Source: Bufo bufo
Lineage: Eukaryota; Chordata; Amphibia; Anura; Bufonidae
NCBI RefSeq assembly: GCF_905171765.1
Contig: NC_053390.1
Location: forward strand, 141,378,968 to 141,442,967
DNA length: 64,000 bases
Direction: 5' to 3'
The notes under the pieces are model-generated. The model did no database searches. It saw nothing but the letters and a program-made list of their open reading frames with translations, and was not told the origin of the DNA. Position 1 is the stretch's first letter, and each line of letters opens with the position of its first letter. Shown piece after piece: positions 22,810 through 34,384 of this stretch. The position numbers and the translations under genes were made by a program.

Positions 22810-24674
22810 AGCGACCTCCCTATCCATCTGCTTACATAGACCCATAGCTGTGATTCACCCGATTAACAGCCCGTTTCTCTTTTGCTGACCTAAGGCTCCG
22901 TTCCAGAGTTATAATTCTTTTCCGCGATATGTAAATTAGGCCGTAGGTGCAACGACGGCGTTACCGTTGCTCTTGTTGCACCCACTCCTTTCTGTGGCCA
23001 GCCCTTTACTCTCTGGCTTGCCACTGCCAGGTAGGGGCTCTCCACAGAAAGGATCGGAGCTTGGGCACAACAAGAGGTGATGCCCTCATTGCACCAAAAG
23101 CCTAATTTGTATTTTAAGAAAAAGTATCATAACTCAGGAACGGAGCTTTTTTAATCAGGCGAACCAGAGCTGTGCGTCTACGCAAACAGATGTCGCTGGC
23201 GACATTTAAAAGAAATAACACGCTCAATGACTGTGCATGGCACCGACACGATAAAGAAAATCTATTGAAGTAAAACATGTACAATTACTGTTAATTCGAA
23301 CCTAGGTTTGTCAAAATAGTAATAATAGGAAAAAAGCAAGAATAATACAGTGATAATCTATGGAAAGACTTTTTACATTGGAAGAGCTGGGTATATGCAG
23401 GACGAAGCATCATCCACTGTATGTCTAAAAACAAAGTGTGAATGATGGCCGCTCAGAGCGTATTCCCGGTACACCGCCGAAATACAATTAAGTACCATTG
23501 CCCTCGACCTGACCCATCAATACACTAAATAAAGTCCTCCTGGATCACAAGCACCTTCATCTCTACATGACTTATCATCGATTACCTGAAGACTTGCCTT
23601 CCACTTGTTAGGCATGGGGTTCTTAGACAGCTGACAGTATGCTTGCTGTCTGTTAGGTTCATCTAGAATAATAACACATTTTCATTTGATAGGACTCCGA
23701 TCCGCCACAGAAAGGTATAAATATTATCTGACACCAGGACTGCGAAACCTATTAGTTCCTCCAGCGAAGGCAAAAAAAATAATAATAATAATAATTTGCT
23801 GCTGCTGCATTCAATATAGATTGAGTTGTGTGCAGGCTACAATGAATTACTCAGAAATTATTTTGTCAGGTGGTTCACTGACATTATAAAACATAAAAGT
23901 GATGCTCAAGTGGTTTGAGTGCCGTCAAAAAAAAAATCAAACAGGATGGAATTATTTCCTGCCAATCCACTTGTGTCCTATTTATTATTCGGAATGATAT
24001 ACAGTATGTTTGTTAATCCTGATTTTTTATTAACTCATTTCTCTTTTTCTTCCCCGCTTGTATTTCAGACTAATTGGGTTCATATAAAAAGTCAAATAAA
24101 AAGAAGGTTTCCAGGAAAGCAGAGTGAAAGTTCTAGAGAGACAGAAATATTTCTACAAGTGTGAGTTATGAAGTGGCGCTATCACCCCCAGGGCAAAAGG
24201 ATTTATAACTTGAGCATCTCTGTGAAATTATAATATTGTAATAAGGTATGAATCTCCTTGCTGGGTTCTCAAATAGGTTTATCTTTATTGCGAAAAATAC
24301 ATCAAAATAATGGGGAAGAAACAAAGTAAATGACCCACAATAGGATCCCAAATTTCTACTCCTACCTAGGCTCTGCTCAAAATGGATTTTCTGCCTGGTT
24401 CATCATATGGTCACTGTCCAGCGGCAGAACTGCTGATTGTCGAGAAAATATTAAAATATCTCATTATGATCAGAAGATGCGTATTCGATGCATGGAATAC
24501 ACTGCTGCCCAGGATTTCTATATTAGATTCTTTAAACTGCGCAGAATGATTTCCTATATTTTCAGACTGATTTTTTAAATATTTATTGAGGTGGCATTTT
24601 ACTGACAGACCATTGCTACTTCCTATCCTATTCGTCGATGTCCTAACATAAGGCTCCCATCAGAATGCTGAAAA
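22810..24674. other. Intron 3, mainly unique sequence
   Basis: An inverted pair with CTCCGTTCC and GGAACGGAG (22895 and 23139) delimits a small degraded foldback around 22890-23150. An AAT triplet run lies at 23776-23795. The rest (23160-24660) shows no repeat ends, exon or RNA gene. Confidence 0.4.
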
Positions 24675-24677
24675 TAA

Positions 24678-24998
24678 GGCCTCATGCGCACGGCCATTGT
24701 TCTGGTCCGCATCCGAGCTGCCGTTTTGGCGGCTCGGATGCGGCCCATTCACTTCAATGGGGCTGCAAAAGATGCGGACAGCACTCCGTGTGCTGTCCGC
24801 ATCCGTTGCTCCGTTCCGTGGCCCCGCAAAAAAAAAAAAAACATGTCCTATTTTTGTCCACGCTTTGCGGACAAGAATAGGCAGTTATATGTAAAGGCTG
24901 TCCATGCCGTTCCGCAAATTGCGGAACGCGCACGGACGCCATCCGTGTTTTGCGGATCCGCGAACCGCAAAACACACCACGGTCATGTGCATGCAGCC
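24678..24998. mobile_element. PIF/Harbinger-like MITE with perfect TAA duplication
   Basis: The ends are GGCCTCATGCGCACGG and, inverted, GGTCATGTGCATGCAGCC, flanked by TAA at 24675-24677 and 24999-25001. The interior is GC-rich with inverted TGCGGA blocks, which open several overlapping short frames on both strands; none looks like a protein. Confidence 0.8.
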
Positions 24999-25001
24999 TA
25001 A

Positions 25002-26719
25002 AGGCGATAAAAACATATTCCGGAGTCTGACCACACACACACTCAGATATTTTATCAGCTCAGGCTGTACACGCACAGATATGTTTTGTACGGTCATAGC
25101 CTCTTCATTGTGCTGGACCATAAATATGGATAGGTGTTATCTCTGCGAGTAGCCCATTTTGGCCTTAAAGGGGTTGTGCCATGAAAAATATTCTACGTTT
25201 TTCAAACCAGCAACTGGATCTTTTGTACTTTTGTAATTGCATGTAATTAAAAATTTTGCATAGCCACAGAGCTGTTCAATAAAATGTGTCTGTACAGCGC
25301 CACCTGCTGTTTGTTATTTTCCTTATTTCTTGTCCACCTCACTGAGGTGGTCGCATGCATTCAGTTTAAATCTTCAACTGTCACCAGCCATATCTTCTGT
25401 TAGAAGCTGCGGCAGTTACAAGGGACACAGCCCCTTAGAAAGGAAAGCCACATACGGGCTCCATTACAGTTCTATAACTGAAATCATCCAAAGCAATTTT
25501 TTCTAATCATACCATTATAATTTCCTATATTTGAGCATACGTAGGCACTTTTGTCTTCCAGGATGTGGCGGTATACTGGAGACCAAACCGGGCACGACAT
25601 ATACTCATTGAGCTCTGACACTGTACATATATATGTATCAAGGAGCATTGTGTATATGCTATGTACAGTATGTATGTATCAAGTGTGACCTCTGACACAG
25701 AATTTACCCAAACTTTCCCAGACTGTTGAAATCCCAAATTGCCTTGTTATTTAGTGCAGACAATGCCTCAATGTTGTAGCATACCGAGGAAAACTGCCTT
25801 TAAGGCTCTTGGAAAAGTTGGGTAGCATAGCGTGAGGACCTGTAATAGGGGCTGCTAAATACAAAGTCCCGGGAAAGCTGGGTAACATAACATGTAAAAG
25901 GAAATGGTGAATTCACAACCTACCTAAGTTGTTCTCTTCCTCATTGCCCGATTTGCCTTTCAGGGTTTTAGGGAAAGGCTGGGAAACTTGCACAAAATAA
26001 TGATATTGTTTACAAGTGGCATTTTATAGGCAATTCTGATGAAAGTCTTTTGCTGTTTTCATACATTTGTTTTTATTTTATTTTCCTGTTATTTATACAC
26101 TAAAACTCTGAAAAGTCTGAACACAGGAAGCATACAATGCTGCCCTTGGAGCTTCTCTGGTTCCCTCCTGCAGATCCTTCAGCGCTGTATTAGACCCCCC
26201 CAATGCCGCAGACGTTCCCTCCGGGCAATCATCAGATAGCTAGCAGAGGAGACCGGTGTCCTCTGTGGCATGGGGAGGAGCGATCGCTATGACATCGCTT
26301 GTCATCGTCCCCATACAGGGCAGCGGTGTGCCCGCTGCAGATCACTATTACACAGCGCGATCTACTGCCGCGTAGATACACGAGCGTTTGCTTGTTCATT
26401 GAGCATTTGGAAGCAATATTTGACTGCCAGATGATCGCTAGTGAGTGTTCATAGGAACGCTCGTTACGGATCATCTGCCAGAAAATCTGGCAGTCTAATA
26501 TACCCTTTAAGTTGGGTTCACATCATGTTTTCTCCTACATTTAGTGAGTACATCATGAAACCTCCAGACGTACACCCTAAACGTTTGCATAGGGCTCCAT
26601 TAGCCAGATGAAGGTCAAATAAGTTTCCTTTTGAACTCCATCTGGCTGATCTAAGTCACTATACTGCAGAAACAGTAGAAGACTGCTCGAGTCCACCTGC
26701 AGCGACCTATAGGATCCCT
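25002..26719. other. Intron 3 between MITEs
   Basis: TTAAAGGGGTTGTGCCATG at 25166 marks the left end of a TTAA-type MITE; no clear right end was found. A GATCGCT/AGCGATC inverted cluster lies at 26230-26470 (including GTTCATAGGAACGCTCGTTA), which may be another decayed foldback. Nothing else is recognised. Confidence 0.4.
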
Positions 26720-27185
26720 TTAAAGGGGCTCTCTCACTTCAGCAAGTGACATTTGTCATGTAGAGTAAGGTGAAACAAAGCATTTACCAATATATTGCTA
26801 TTGCCCATATTGCTTCCTTTGCTGGCTAGACTCATTCTTCCATCACATTATACACCGCTCGTTTCCATGGTTACGACCACTCTGTAATCCAGCATCGGTG
26901 GCCGTGCTTTCACACTAAAGAAAAAAAACACTGGCTTCTCTGGTGGTCGGGACAATAGGAACGCACGTAGGCCGGCACTTTTTCCTATAGTGTGAAAACA
27001 CGGCCACCAATCCTGGATTGAAGGGTGGTCGTAACCATGGAAACAAGACATTTATAATGTGACGGGAAAATGAGTCTAGCCAGCAAAGGAAGCAATATGG
27101 ATAATAACAATACATTAGTAAGTGACCTGTAGTAACTTTCTCTACATGATAAATGCCACTTGCTGAAGTGAAACAACCCCTTTAA
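26720..27185. mobile_element. T2-like foldback MITE, complete
   Basis: The ends TTAAAGGGGCTCTCTCACTTC and, inverted, GAAGTGAAACAACCCCTTTAA define a 466-bp element. The arms pair along most of their length (for example GCTTCCTTTGCTGGCTAGAC and its mirror near 27075, and GTTTCCATGGTTACGACCA and its mirror near 27030). It is non-coding. A fragment of the same family is at 1436-1677. Confidence 0.8.
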
Positions 27186-27602
27186 AGAAGGCTATAACAG
27201 CCTATGGGTGCCGGATGCCTCTGTATGGCACTAGATGCCTCAGAGCTTCTGTGACAGTTTAACCCCTTCCACCATAAGCAGCACAGCTGCAGCTTCTGCC
27301 TCATACCCTAAAGCTCTGCTGCTTATGGTGACAGGGACTGTGCGGGGGACATATGTCTATACAGTGGGATACGTTTCAGCGTTCCGTCAGGGGCACGTGT
27401 TTTTAAATCCTCCAGACGCCCACTTGTGACGGAAGGCTGAAAACGCGATGTGAACTCTGCCTAACAAGCTCCATTATAGTGAATGGCAGCTATCCATTTT
27501 TTTATTTTTCTATGCGTTTGCGCTTTAGTGGTCCTTTAATAACTGTGGCGCATAGAAATGAAATCTACGTCAGCTAGGAGCTGGAATAGATTTCAAGCCT
27601 AG
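27186..27602. other. Short intron spacer
   Basis: This is a spacer between two MITEs. An inverted pair around GCAGCACAGCTGC and AGCTCTGCTGCTTATGGTG (27280-27330) forms a small stem. Nothing coding is seen. Confidence 0.4.
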
Positions 27603-27933
27603 TTAAAGGGAACCTGTCAGGTTGAACAAGGTGTTTGATCTGCAGGCAGCAAATTATAGAGCAGGAGGAGCTGAGCACATTGATATATAGTTTTATTGAA
27701 AAAGATTCAGTAAATTGTGTAATGTATACATTCTATATTCCTTCTCGTTCTGGGCTCTGAAGTCCAGGAGGCGGTCCTATCAGTGATTGACAGCCTTCCC
27801 TCTATGACTGTGTATACAGAGATAGCTGTCAGTCACTGATAGGACCGCCTGCTGGACTTCAGAGCCCAGAACGAGCAGGAATATAAATGTATAAATTACA
27901 CAATTTACGGAATCTTTTCTCATAAAACTATAC
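27603..27933. mobile_element. T2-like MITE, right end missing
   Basis: It begins TTAAAGGGAACCTGTCAGG and carries GAGCAGGAGGAGCTGAGCA and the inverted pair GGCGGTCCTATCAGTGATTG/CAGTCACTGATAGGACCGCC. The same family is complete at 59816-60226. Here the right arm stops near 27933, so the copy is truncated. Confidence 0.72.
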
Positions 27934-28734
27934 AAGGCCAGTTTTCTGGTGTAAATTACAATAAATACGCCAGGTCCACCTCGGCCCTGCCTGTCAAGCT
28001 CGTGGTGAAACCGCCAAAAAGTCGCACATTTTTGCGCTTGTGCCAAAATTTGGGACTTTTAAAAGCCAGAAAACTGCCACAGAATGAATAATAAATTCCT
28101 TTTAAACAAATGAAAATATATCTAATATAATCTATAATAATAGGTAAACGTTACAGAAAGCATAATTAATATGCAACGTAAAATAAAAGGGCAGGATCCC
28201 CGTGATGTTAGCAGAAAGCGGTCACATTGACGTCTCTGCATGTACGTGTAGCAGCCGTGCTCTGCAGAGGCTTACTCCATATACTGCTCTGCTGCAGCTC
28301 CGTCTTCTAGGCCATAAACAACAGTGTAATAACGTGACGGTTAATATATTGTATATCATGATTATCTGCTACATCCAGCACTGCGATGATGCGACTGAAC
28401 ATGACTGCCGTCCTGACAGTATTACGGCTCCAATGAATTACGTTACGGCTTGAATATGTCTACTAAATATCGCCGAGCGTATGTTCTGCCTTGGCTGCAG
28501 CCCTAGACAGCAGTCATACATCTGTGTTAAATTTACATGGGTCAGTGTTAGATTATTCCAGTTTATTCATCCACTAGGATCAGTTACTGCCGCTGCATTT
28601 CCCTGTATGCTGCTTAGTAAAGCAAACATTAAACCTTCCACCTTCTCCGTCTTACGGCTGGGACTATTCGCACTCAGCACAAACTTTAAGCGTAGCTACC
28701 ATGAACATATGTGGAGAGCGATGCAGAATATATT
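27934..28734. other. Intron 3, nothing recognised
   Basis: AT-rich to moderate GC sequence without repeat ends, exon or RNA gene that I can support. Confidence 0.4.
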
Positions 28735-29445
28735 TTAACCCCTTGGGTCTGTAAACAATTTGAAATTCGTTGTTTTCCCTTCTCCGCCTTCCAAGATCCA
28801 TAATGGTTTTTACTTTTCCACTCGCATAGACGTACGAGGCTTGTTTTTCTGCAGGACAAGTGATGTACTGGGAAACTGGGAAAAATATCAATGGGGTAGA
28901 ATTGGGTAAAAGAACAACATCATTTTTCCATTATCTTAAGAGTTTCTTTTTGCGGTATTCACTGTGTAGTAAAAATGACACATTACCTTTCTTCTAATCT
29001 TTGGGTCACTACGATTACACGGAAACCACATTCATATACTGTAGGTTACATTAAAAATGAAAAAATTGCTTTCTATGGCCATATTCTGACTTCCATGACT
29101 TTTTTGCATTTCTGTAAACAAAACCGTGTAAAGGCGATTTTACAGGGCGAGCTGTGCTTTTTATTTAAACCATTTTGGGTTTGTATGATGTTTTGATCAC
29201 TCTTTATTCAAAAAAATAATTTCGGCAGCAAAGTGACCAAACAATGGAGATTTCGGCAATTAGATTTTTTTCCGTTACAGCGTCCACTGTACAGGATAAA
29301 TACTTTTATATTTTAATAGTTCAGGCATTTTTGGGTGTGAGGATATCAATAATTAATAGAATTTTGAATTTTTTTTTTACTTGCCAAAGGGTGGCGTTTT
29401 AAAGTTTTTTTTAATTATGTTTTTTTTTAAATACTTAAAAAAAAA
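28735..29445. repeat. TTAACCCCTT-type interspersed repeat
   Basis: It begins TTAACCCCTTGGGTCTG and runs through a segment with CCTTCCAAGATCCATAATGG and GAGGCTTGTTTTTCTGCAGG, which I remember as a very common amphibian repeat core. The right boundary, near an A/T-run region around 29400-29450, is not clear. No protein is encoded. Confidence 0.5.
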
Positions 29446-29782
29446 CTTTAGGGTCATATATTAAGACCAGCGTTTTAGACGCCAGTCTTACTAACCCCCT
29501 ATATCTGGAAGTGGATGGGCCGAAGTTGTTGGCTTACATTTAGACCATCATTAGAAAATGATAAATGAGATGGGACTGCCAGCCTGTCCCCTTCCCCGCC
29601 AGGCCCACTTTTTTCACACCTAACGTGAGCGGGGGAAAGTCGCAGATTGCGGCGCAACTAATCTTTACCCTAACCCTAAAATAGGCAGATTTCTGGATAA
29701 TAAATAACATCCTTTATTTCTAGTCCCCCTAAGAGACTAGTTTACTATTGCAGTCTATGGGAACATCGCGGAAAACAGGGCT

Positions 29783-30140
29783 TAAAGGAGTTATCCAGGA
29801 AAATATATTTATGACCTATGCTCAGTCATTAGTATCAGATCTGCGGAGGTGCGACACCTGGGACCCCCAACAATCAGCTGTTAGAAGAACCCTTGAGTGC
29901 TGCAGCCTCTTCCTAGGCCAATTACATCACTTCACATCGGTCACATGGCCTAGCTGCAGCCATTCAAGTCAATGGGGCTGAGCAGCAATACCAAGCACTG
30001 CCACTATACGTTGTACGGCGCTGTCTTTGGAAAGTTGCCGGGAGCGTGAAACAACTGATCAGCATGGGTGCCGGGACTTGGACCCCCGCTGATGTGATAA
30101 TGATGATCTATCATCATCATTTCCCGGATAACCCCTTCCT
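29783..30140. repeat. T2-like MITE
   Basis: The left end is TTAAAGGAGTTATCCAGGA. The right part has GATGATCTATCATCATC and CCCGGATAACCCC in inverted relation to it. The CAATCAGCTG and AACTGATCAGC blocks typical of the family are present. Confidence 0.6.
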
Positions 30141-30849
30141 CCAAATATCTGTTCAGATGGTCCATAAACTGGGCGGGCCCGCTTTTTGTTAGAAATGTCT
30201 ATTCTTGCCGCAAAATGGACAAGAATAGGACATGTAAAAAAAAAATTGAGTACCATTTGGTGACAACTGGATTTTTTCTTTATTTTTTTCAAATTATTTT
30301 TATGTATGGTTTTAGTCATTTTATACATATCCCTCAAGACATCGAAGGAGACCTCTGCTTTATTTACCCTTGCATGATGCCACCATAGACTTTTCTTCTG
30401 CAGCTGGGACACCCACAAGAGCCCCAGTTAAAGTAATAAACAGTCCCCTGTGCTAACACTAGTTACAGGTAGAGCGGACCTGGGTCTGCTATCATGAAGT
30501 GAGTGATTGTCTGGTCCAATAGACTGAGCGGCACACATTTATCTAGAACTTCACTTCTACTCATAGACTCTGAACAGAAAATGTGAAATGCCAAAAAGAT
30601 GTCTACCAACTGTAAGACAACAAGGCTTGGGCTCGGCATGGGCTTTGGTCATGCAAGGGTCCCAAAATGATGGGTTACAGCAACCATTATGTTTCCATAT
30701 AGTGAAAAGTGGCGACAAACATAAGATTTTTGATGACGTTACCATCCACAAAGCTGTAGTATTTAGATTTCCCAATTATAGACGTACAGTACATAAAAAA
30801 GTAAAACTTATCAGAACAGTCTCCAGAGTTAAGTACTGGAACCACTTAC
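30141..30849. other. Intron 3, next to exon 3
   Basis: A fragment at about 30155-30240 (GTCCATAAACTGGGCGGGCC, then CTATTCTTG and CAAGAATAGGACATG) is part of a Harbinger-like MITE. The rest up to the donor at 30849 shows nothing further. Confidence 0.45.
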
Positions 30850-31495
30850 CAAGGGCATGCACCTTCTGTTTATGCCTTTTCTTGCTTAGCCTTGCTGGCT
30901 GGAGACCTTGTTCTTCTGTGCTGGATTCATAAAGGATATCAAAGAAGGTTTTCATCTCCTCTGTGATCGCTTCAAAGAAAGTCTCATTGATAAACTTAAT
31001 TATTAATGAAGAGTCTATAACCTGGCTTAACACAAACAAATCTTCTTTTATCATGGAGAACACCCTGGGAATGGCCTTCTGGTATGCCCCAAGAACGCTT
31101 TCTAACTTCCTTTCACTAAAGTCATGGAGAAGTTCAACAACAAAATTCTGCTGGATGTTCTGATACTTAACAAGGACATCAGCTTCAGGGTAAAGAAAGA
31201 GAAGGCGCCGTAAGCACTGGGCTTTGAAACTAATCCTAGGTTGACTGCTACAGGTGTCAAAAGTGGTTTGCAATTTTCCAACTAGATGGCGGCGTAAATG
31301 CAGCCTTACATCATCCCACAAAGCCTGAAGATCCATGGAAGAATCATCGTCAATGGCATGTAGTGAAGTCTGTGACGTGCACTGAAAACAGCTTCCACTT
31401 GGAGAGGAAGGGAACGTTATTCCGTGACTTTGGAGGTCCATAAGAAACTGAAGAATAAAGTCTTCCTGATTTTCACAGTTCTTCAGAAAATGTTG
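30850..31495 (-). CDS. KIAA0825: KIAA0825 orthologue, coding exon 3 (largest)
   Basis: This 646-bp exon encodes residues 99-313 and the first base of codon 314. The acceptor is CTTTCTTTTAG at 31496 upward, and the donor is CCCTTG|GTAAGTGG at 30848-30850. The frame starts with CAA CAT TTT and follows exon 2 in phase 0. Strong matches to remembered human KIAA0825 include DSSMDL..WDDVRLHLRRHLV, FKAQCLRRLLFLYPEADV and KYQNIQ, then IKEDLFVLS and IKFINETFFEAITEEM. The start of the exon (FLKNCENQEDF) matches human LLKNEQNQEE. No stop or frameshift is present. The segment looks helical throughout with no catalytic motif or membrane span. Cellular role is unknown. Confidence 0.95.
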
Positions 31496-31616
31496 CTAAA
31501 AGAAAGAAAAACAACCTTAAATAATTGATTGTGTGTAAAATAAAAAAAAAGGTCTGAGAAACTTTGCCGTCTGAATTAGCAGTTATAATAGTCACACATC
31601 TCAGTCTTAAAAGGGA

Positions 31617-32104
31617 TCTGTCAGCAGATTTGTACCTATGACACTGACTGACCTGTTATTTGCGCACTTGGCAGCTGAAGACATCTGTGTTGGTCCCGTG
31701 TTCATTCATATTTGCCCTCATTTAATATATGCAAATAAACCTCTAAGAGCAACTGGGGCGTTGCCGTTACTCCTAGAGGCTCCGCTCTCTGCAACTGCTG
31801 CGCCCTCTGCACTTTTATTGACAGGGCCAGACAGTGTAAACGTGATCACATCTGGCCATGACTACTCCTTAAGTCAATCAATGTGCAGAGGATGTGGCAG
31901 TTGCAGAGAGAGGTGAGCCTTTTGGTGTAATGGCAACGCCCCTGTTGCTCCAAAAGGCTCATTTGCATATATTAAAAAGTCATTTTTCTCAGCAATGTGG
32001 ACACATATCAACATGGGACCAACACAGATGTCTTCAGATGCCAAGTGCACGTGGAACAGGTCAGTCAGTGTCATAGGTACAGATCTGCTGACAGATGCCC
32101 TTAA
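31617..32104. mobile_element. T2-like foldback MITE near exon 3
   Basis: The ends TTAAAAGGGATCTGTCAGCAG and, inverted, CTGCTGACAGATGCCCTTAA enclose 488 bp with long inverted arms (GACACTGACTGACCTGTT/AACAGGTCAGTCAGTGTC, and GAAGACATCTGTGTTGGTCC and its mirror near 32030). It lies only about 120 bp upstream of the exon 3 acceptor. It is non-coding. Confidence 0.82.
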
Positions 32105-32936
32105 ACGCATATGTGATGAAAAAGGAGAGACATCGCTGAAAGGCAACGATGAAAGGAAGAGGCATCACATTATTTGTACATGCATAGGGGTGAGTGGAAT
32201 AAATAATTTTACAGGACTGGTAGAATTTAAAAAAGAGTTATTAAAACGCTACTCAGTCCTTGCTTGTAGGGTATCTCCACCTCTGATCATCATTTAGAGG
32301 TTATAATGCATATATAAAATTCATATCCCAAAAATTAGTATATAAATTGCATTAGTAAGCTTGCAGCCACCCTATGTTGTAAGAACCGTTTAGATTATGT
32401 TCATGTGGAGTAAAAGCTGTGGATGTCCATGCGGAAACTCCCCAGTATTTTACAGTACTACGTAGAAAAGTGAATGAGAAAAAATCTGCAGTGTAAACTG
32501 GCCTGTGGCGGCCGTGGAAACACAGCAAATCCTAAGCGGGAATACTGCTGCAAAAAATCTGTGTGGCCATACCCTAATAAAGGCTGACAATCTGCCCATA
32601 AACGAGCATGATCAATGACAGAATGTCCATCAGTTTAGTACATTTCACTGGACCAATCATCGTACTGCGGTGAGCAGTTTGCATTTTGCTATCAGCACAT
32701 CCCGTGTTAACACGAGGGGATGTGCAATCATTGCTTGTTGGCAGCAAACAATAATTGCTATGCCCACATAAAAGATGCGATCAACAACAAACAAGCATTT
32801 GCTCATTTATTGAGTGCTGGGCATGTTTGCTTGGGAAGACGATCACAAATACATCTTCATACGAATGTTATTTTGCCTGACTATTGACTTGTAAAAGTGC
32901 CTTTAGACTGCCAGTGCCTCATGCTCCAGAGCTGCA
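32105..32936. other. Intron 2, unrecognised
   Basis: A segment at 32580-32900 has weak inverted structure (CAATCATTGCTTGTTGGCAG and AACAATAATTGC), perhaps an old foldback. No gene is seen. Confidence 0.4.
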
Positions 32937-33802
32937 TTAAAGTGTAACTGTCATTTATTTATTTTTTGCTCGTTTATTAGAGCTAGGCATGTATACCTGA
33001 GTTAGGCCTCTTGCACATGACCGTATGCCCCCCGAGACATACGGTCCGTGACCCGGTCATATGTCCCGGAGCGGGATTGATCGTGCGCACGGGAGTACAC
33101 AACATTATAGATTACAATGATGCTGCGCACGTCGGGCCGCCTGCGGGGCTATAGTCCCGCACTCATATGATCATATGAGTGCGGGACAATAGCCCCACGG
33201 GCGGCCCGACATGCACAGCATCATTGTACTCTATGATGCTGTGTACTCCCTTGCGCACGATCAATGCCGCTCTGGGACATATGGCCGGCTCACAGACCGT
33301 ATGTCTCGGATAGCATACAGTCGTGTGCACGAGGCCTTAATCTGTCAATAATTTCCAAAAGATCTGTAATTGCTTTATAATAACAGCTTTCATTAATGTC
33401 CCCTGTCCCTTTCCACTTGTCCCTTAAAAGACTGTTGCTATGGCATTTCTGTCTTCTCTTTACTGTAAACAGAAGACAGACACTGCACACCTGCATTAGG
33501 ATTCAGAGTGAGGAGGCGTGTCTCTCAGTAATTCAATCTGATTGGCTGGCAAGAAGCTGCTGGCTAAAGCAAGGGTGTATGTAAAATGAGGGAAAGCAGT
33601 TTTGGCCTCAGAGAACTGGCAGAGGAGCCATCTTGAGAAGATCCTCATATTGTAGGGTTCAAAACAGCCATAACTAAGGGAAAAGCTCAAGGAAAACAAT
33701 GGTTTGTGAAGAAACTAAAGATTGCTTTATGCATAATACTGCAGCAGCAGTAACATATGCAAAAATATATTTTTTTATGAAAACATGATAATTACACTTT
33801 AA
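32937..33802. mobile_element. TTAA-type MITE hosting a nested MITE
   Basis: The outer ends are TTAAAGTGTAACTGTCAT and, inverted, ATGATAATTACACTTTAA. A separate 332-bp MITE interrupts it at 33005-33336. Without that insert the outer element is about 530 bp. Inner short stems include CTGTCTTCTCTTTACTGTAA/TTTACTGTAAACAGAAGAC. It is non-coding and lies in intron 2. Confidence 0.7.
33005..33336. mobile_element. PIF/Harbinger-like MITE with perfect TTA duplication
   Basis: The ends GGCCTCTTGCACATGACCG and, inverted, CAGTCGTGTGCACGAGGCC are flanked by TTA at 33002-33004 and 33337-33339. The arms pair around a GGGCCGCC..GGCGGCCC stem. It inserted into the TTAA-type MITE that surrounds it and is therefore younger. 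Confidence 0.85.
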
Positions 33803-33944
33803 ACAGAACCTTCTTCAGGGCTTGGCTGAGTATCAGACTACTGGAGCACAACGTTTACTGGGTGGTCTGAGGAGCTGGCGGCCATTTTACCTAAATGAAC
33901 GGGGGGACATGGAACTAGAGGAACTGGGTATTTTAACTTTACAT

Positions 33945-34165
33945 TCAGCGGGTTTTCTGGTCTAACAATATTGATGACTTAGCCTCAGAATGGGTCATCA
34001 ATATCAAATTGTGGGGGGTCCAACATTGGGTACCCCTCCAATCAGCTGCTGTTACCTGCAGCCGCTGGTACCAGAACTAACACGGGAACAGAGCCAGAAG
34101 CATGACTACATTCAAGGTGTAGTGGCGGAGCTGAGTTAATGCCGCTTAGCTTCCGTCCACTTGAT
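33945..34165. repeat. T2-like MITE fragment
   Basis: It contains GGGTTTTCTGGTCTAACAAT, then ATTGATGACTTAGCCTCAG and TGGGTCATCAATATC, then CAATCAGCTGCTG. The right arm is lost before exon 2. Confidence 0.55.
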
Positions 34166-34224
34166 ATATGACATCAACTGGCTATAACAGATTTTAGACA
34201 CTGCTAGACAATTTTTTGCTTTAC

Positions 34225-34384
34225 CAAAGTCTTCAGGAATGTCATCACTTCAGCATGAGGGGTATCATATAATCTCCAGGATGATGAGCTATTCGGCCCC
34301 CGGAAGTAGTCCACATTGCTGTGGAGGATATCGCCAGTGCTATTAAGGACTTCCTGATGAGGGTTTTCTAAATACTTTGCAATG
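34225..34384 (-). CDS. KIAA0825: KIAA0825 orthologue, coding exon 2
   Basis: The exon adds the last base of codon 45 and encodes residues 46-98. The acceptor is TTTGTTTAG at 34385 upward, and the donor is ACTTTG|GTAAAGC at 34223-34225. It enters in phase 2 and ends in phase 0, fitting both neighbours. The end of the peptide (HAEVMTFLKTL) joins exon 3 (QHFLKNCENQ) and together matches human LIKFFKTLQDLLKNEQ, which supports both the junction and the frame. The middle (STGDILHSNVDYFRGPNSSSS) is poorly conserved. Confidence 0.88.

Noticed and set aside
24684..25152. Overlapping open frames of 65-105 codons on both strands
   Set aside because: They fall in the GC-rich arms of a Harbinger-like MITE and mirror each other.
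29662..29682. Telomere-like TAACCC repeat
   Set aside because: Only about two units are present inside an intron, which is within chance.
30059..30418. 119-codon minus-strand frame
   Set aside because: It crosses the end of a T2-like MITE and a Harbinger-like fragment, lacks splice or domain support, and lies in an intron whose flanking exons already fit.
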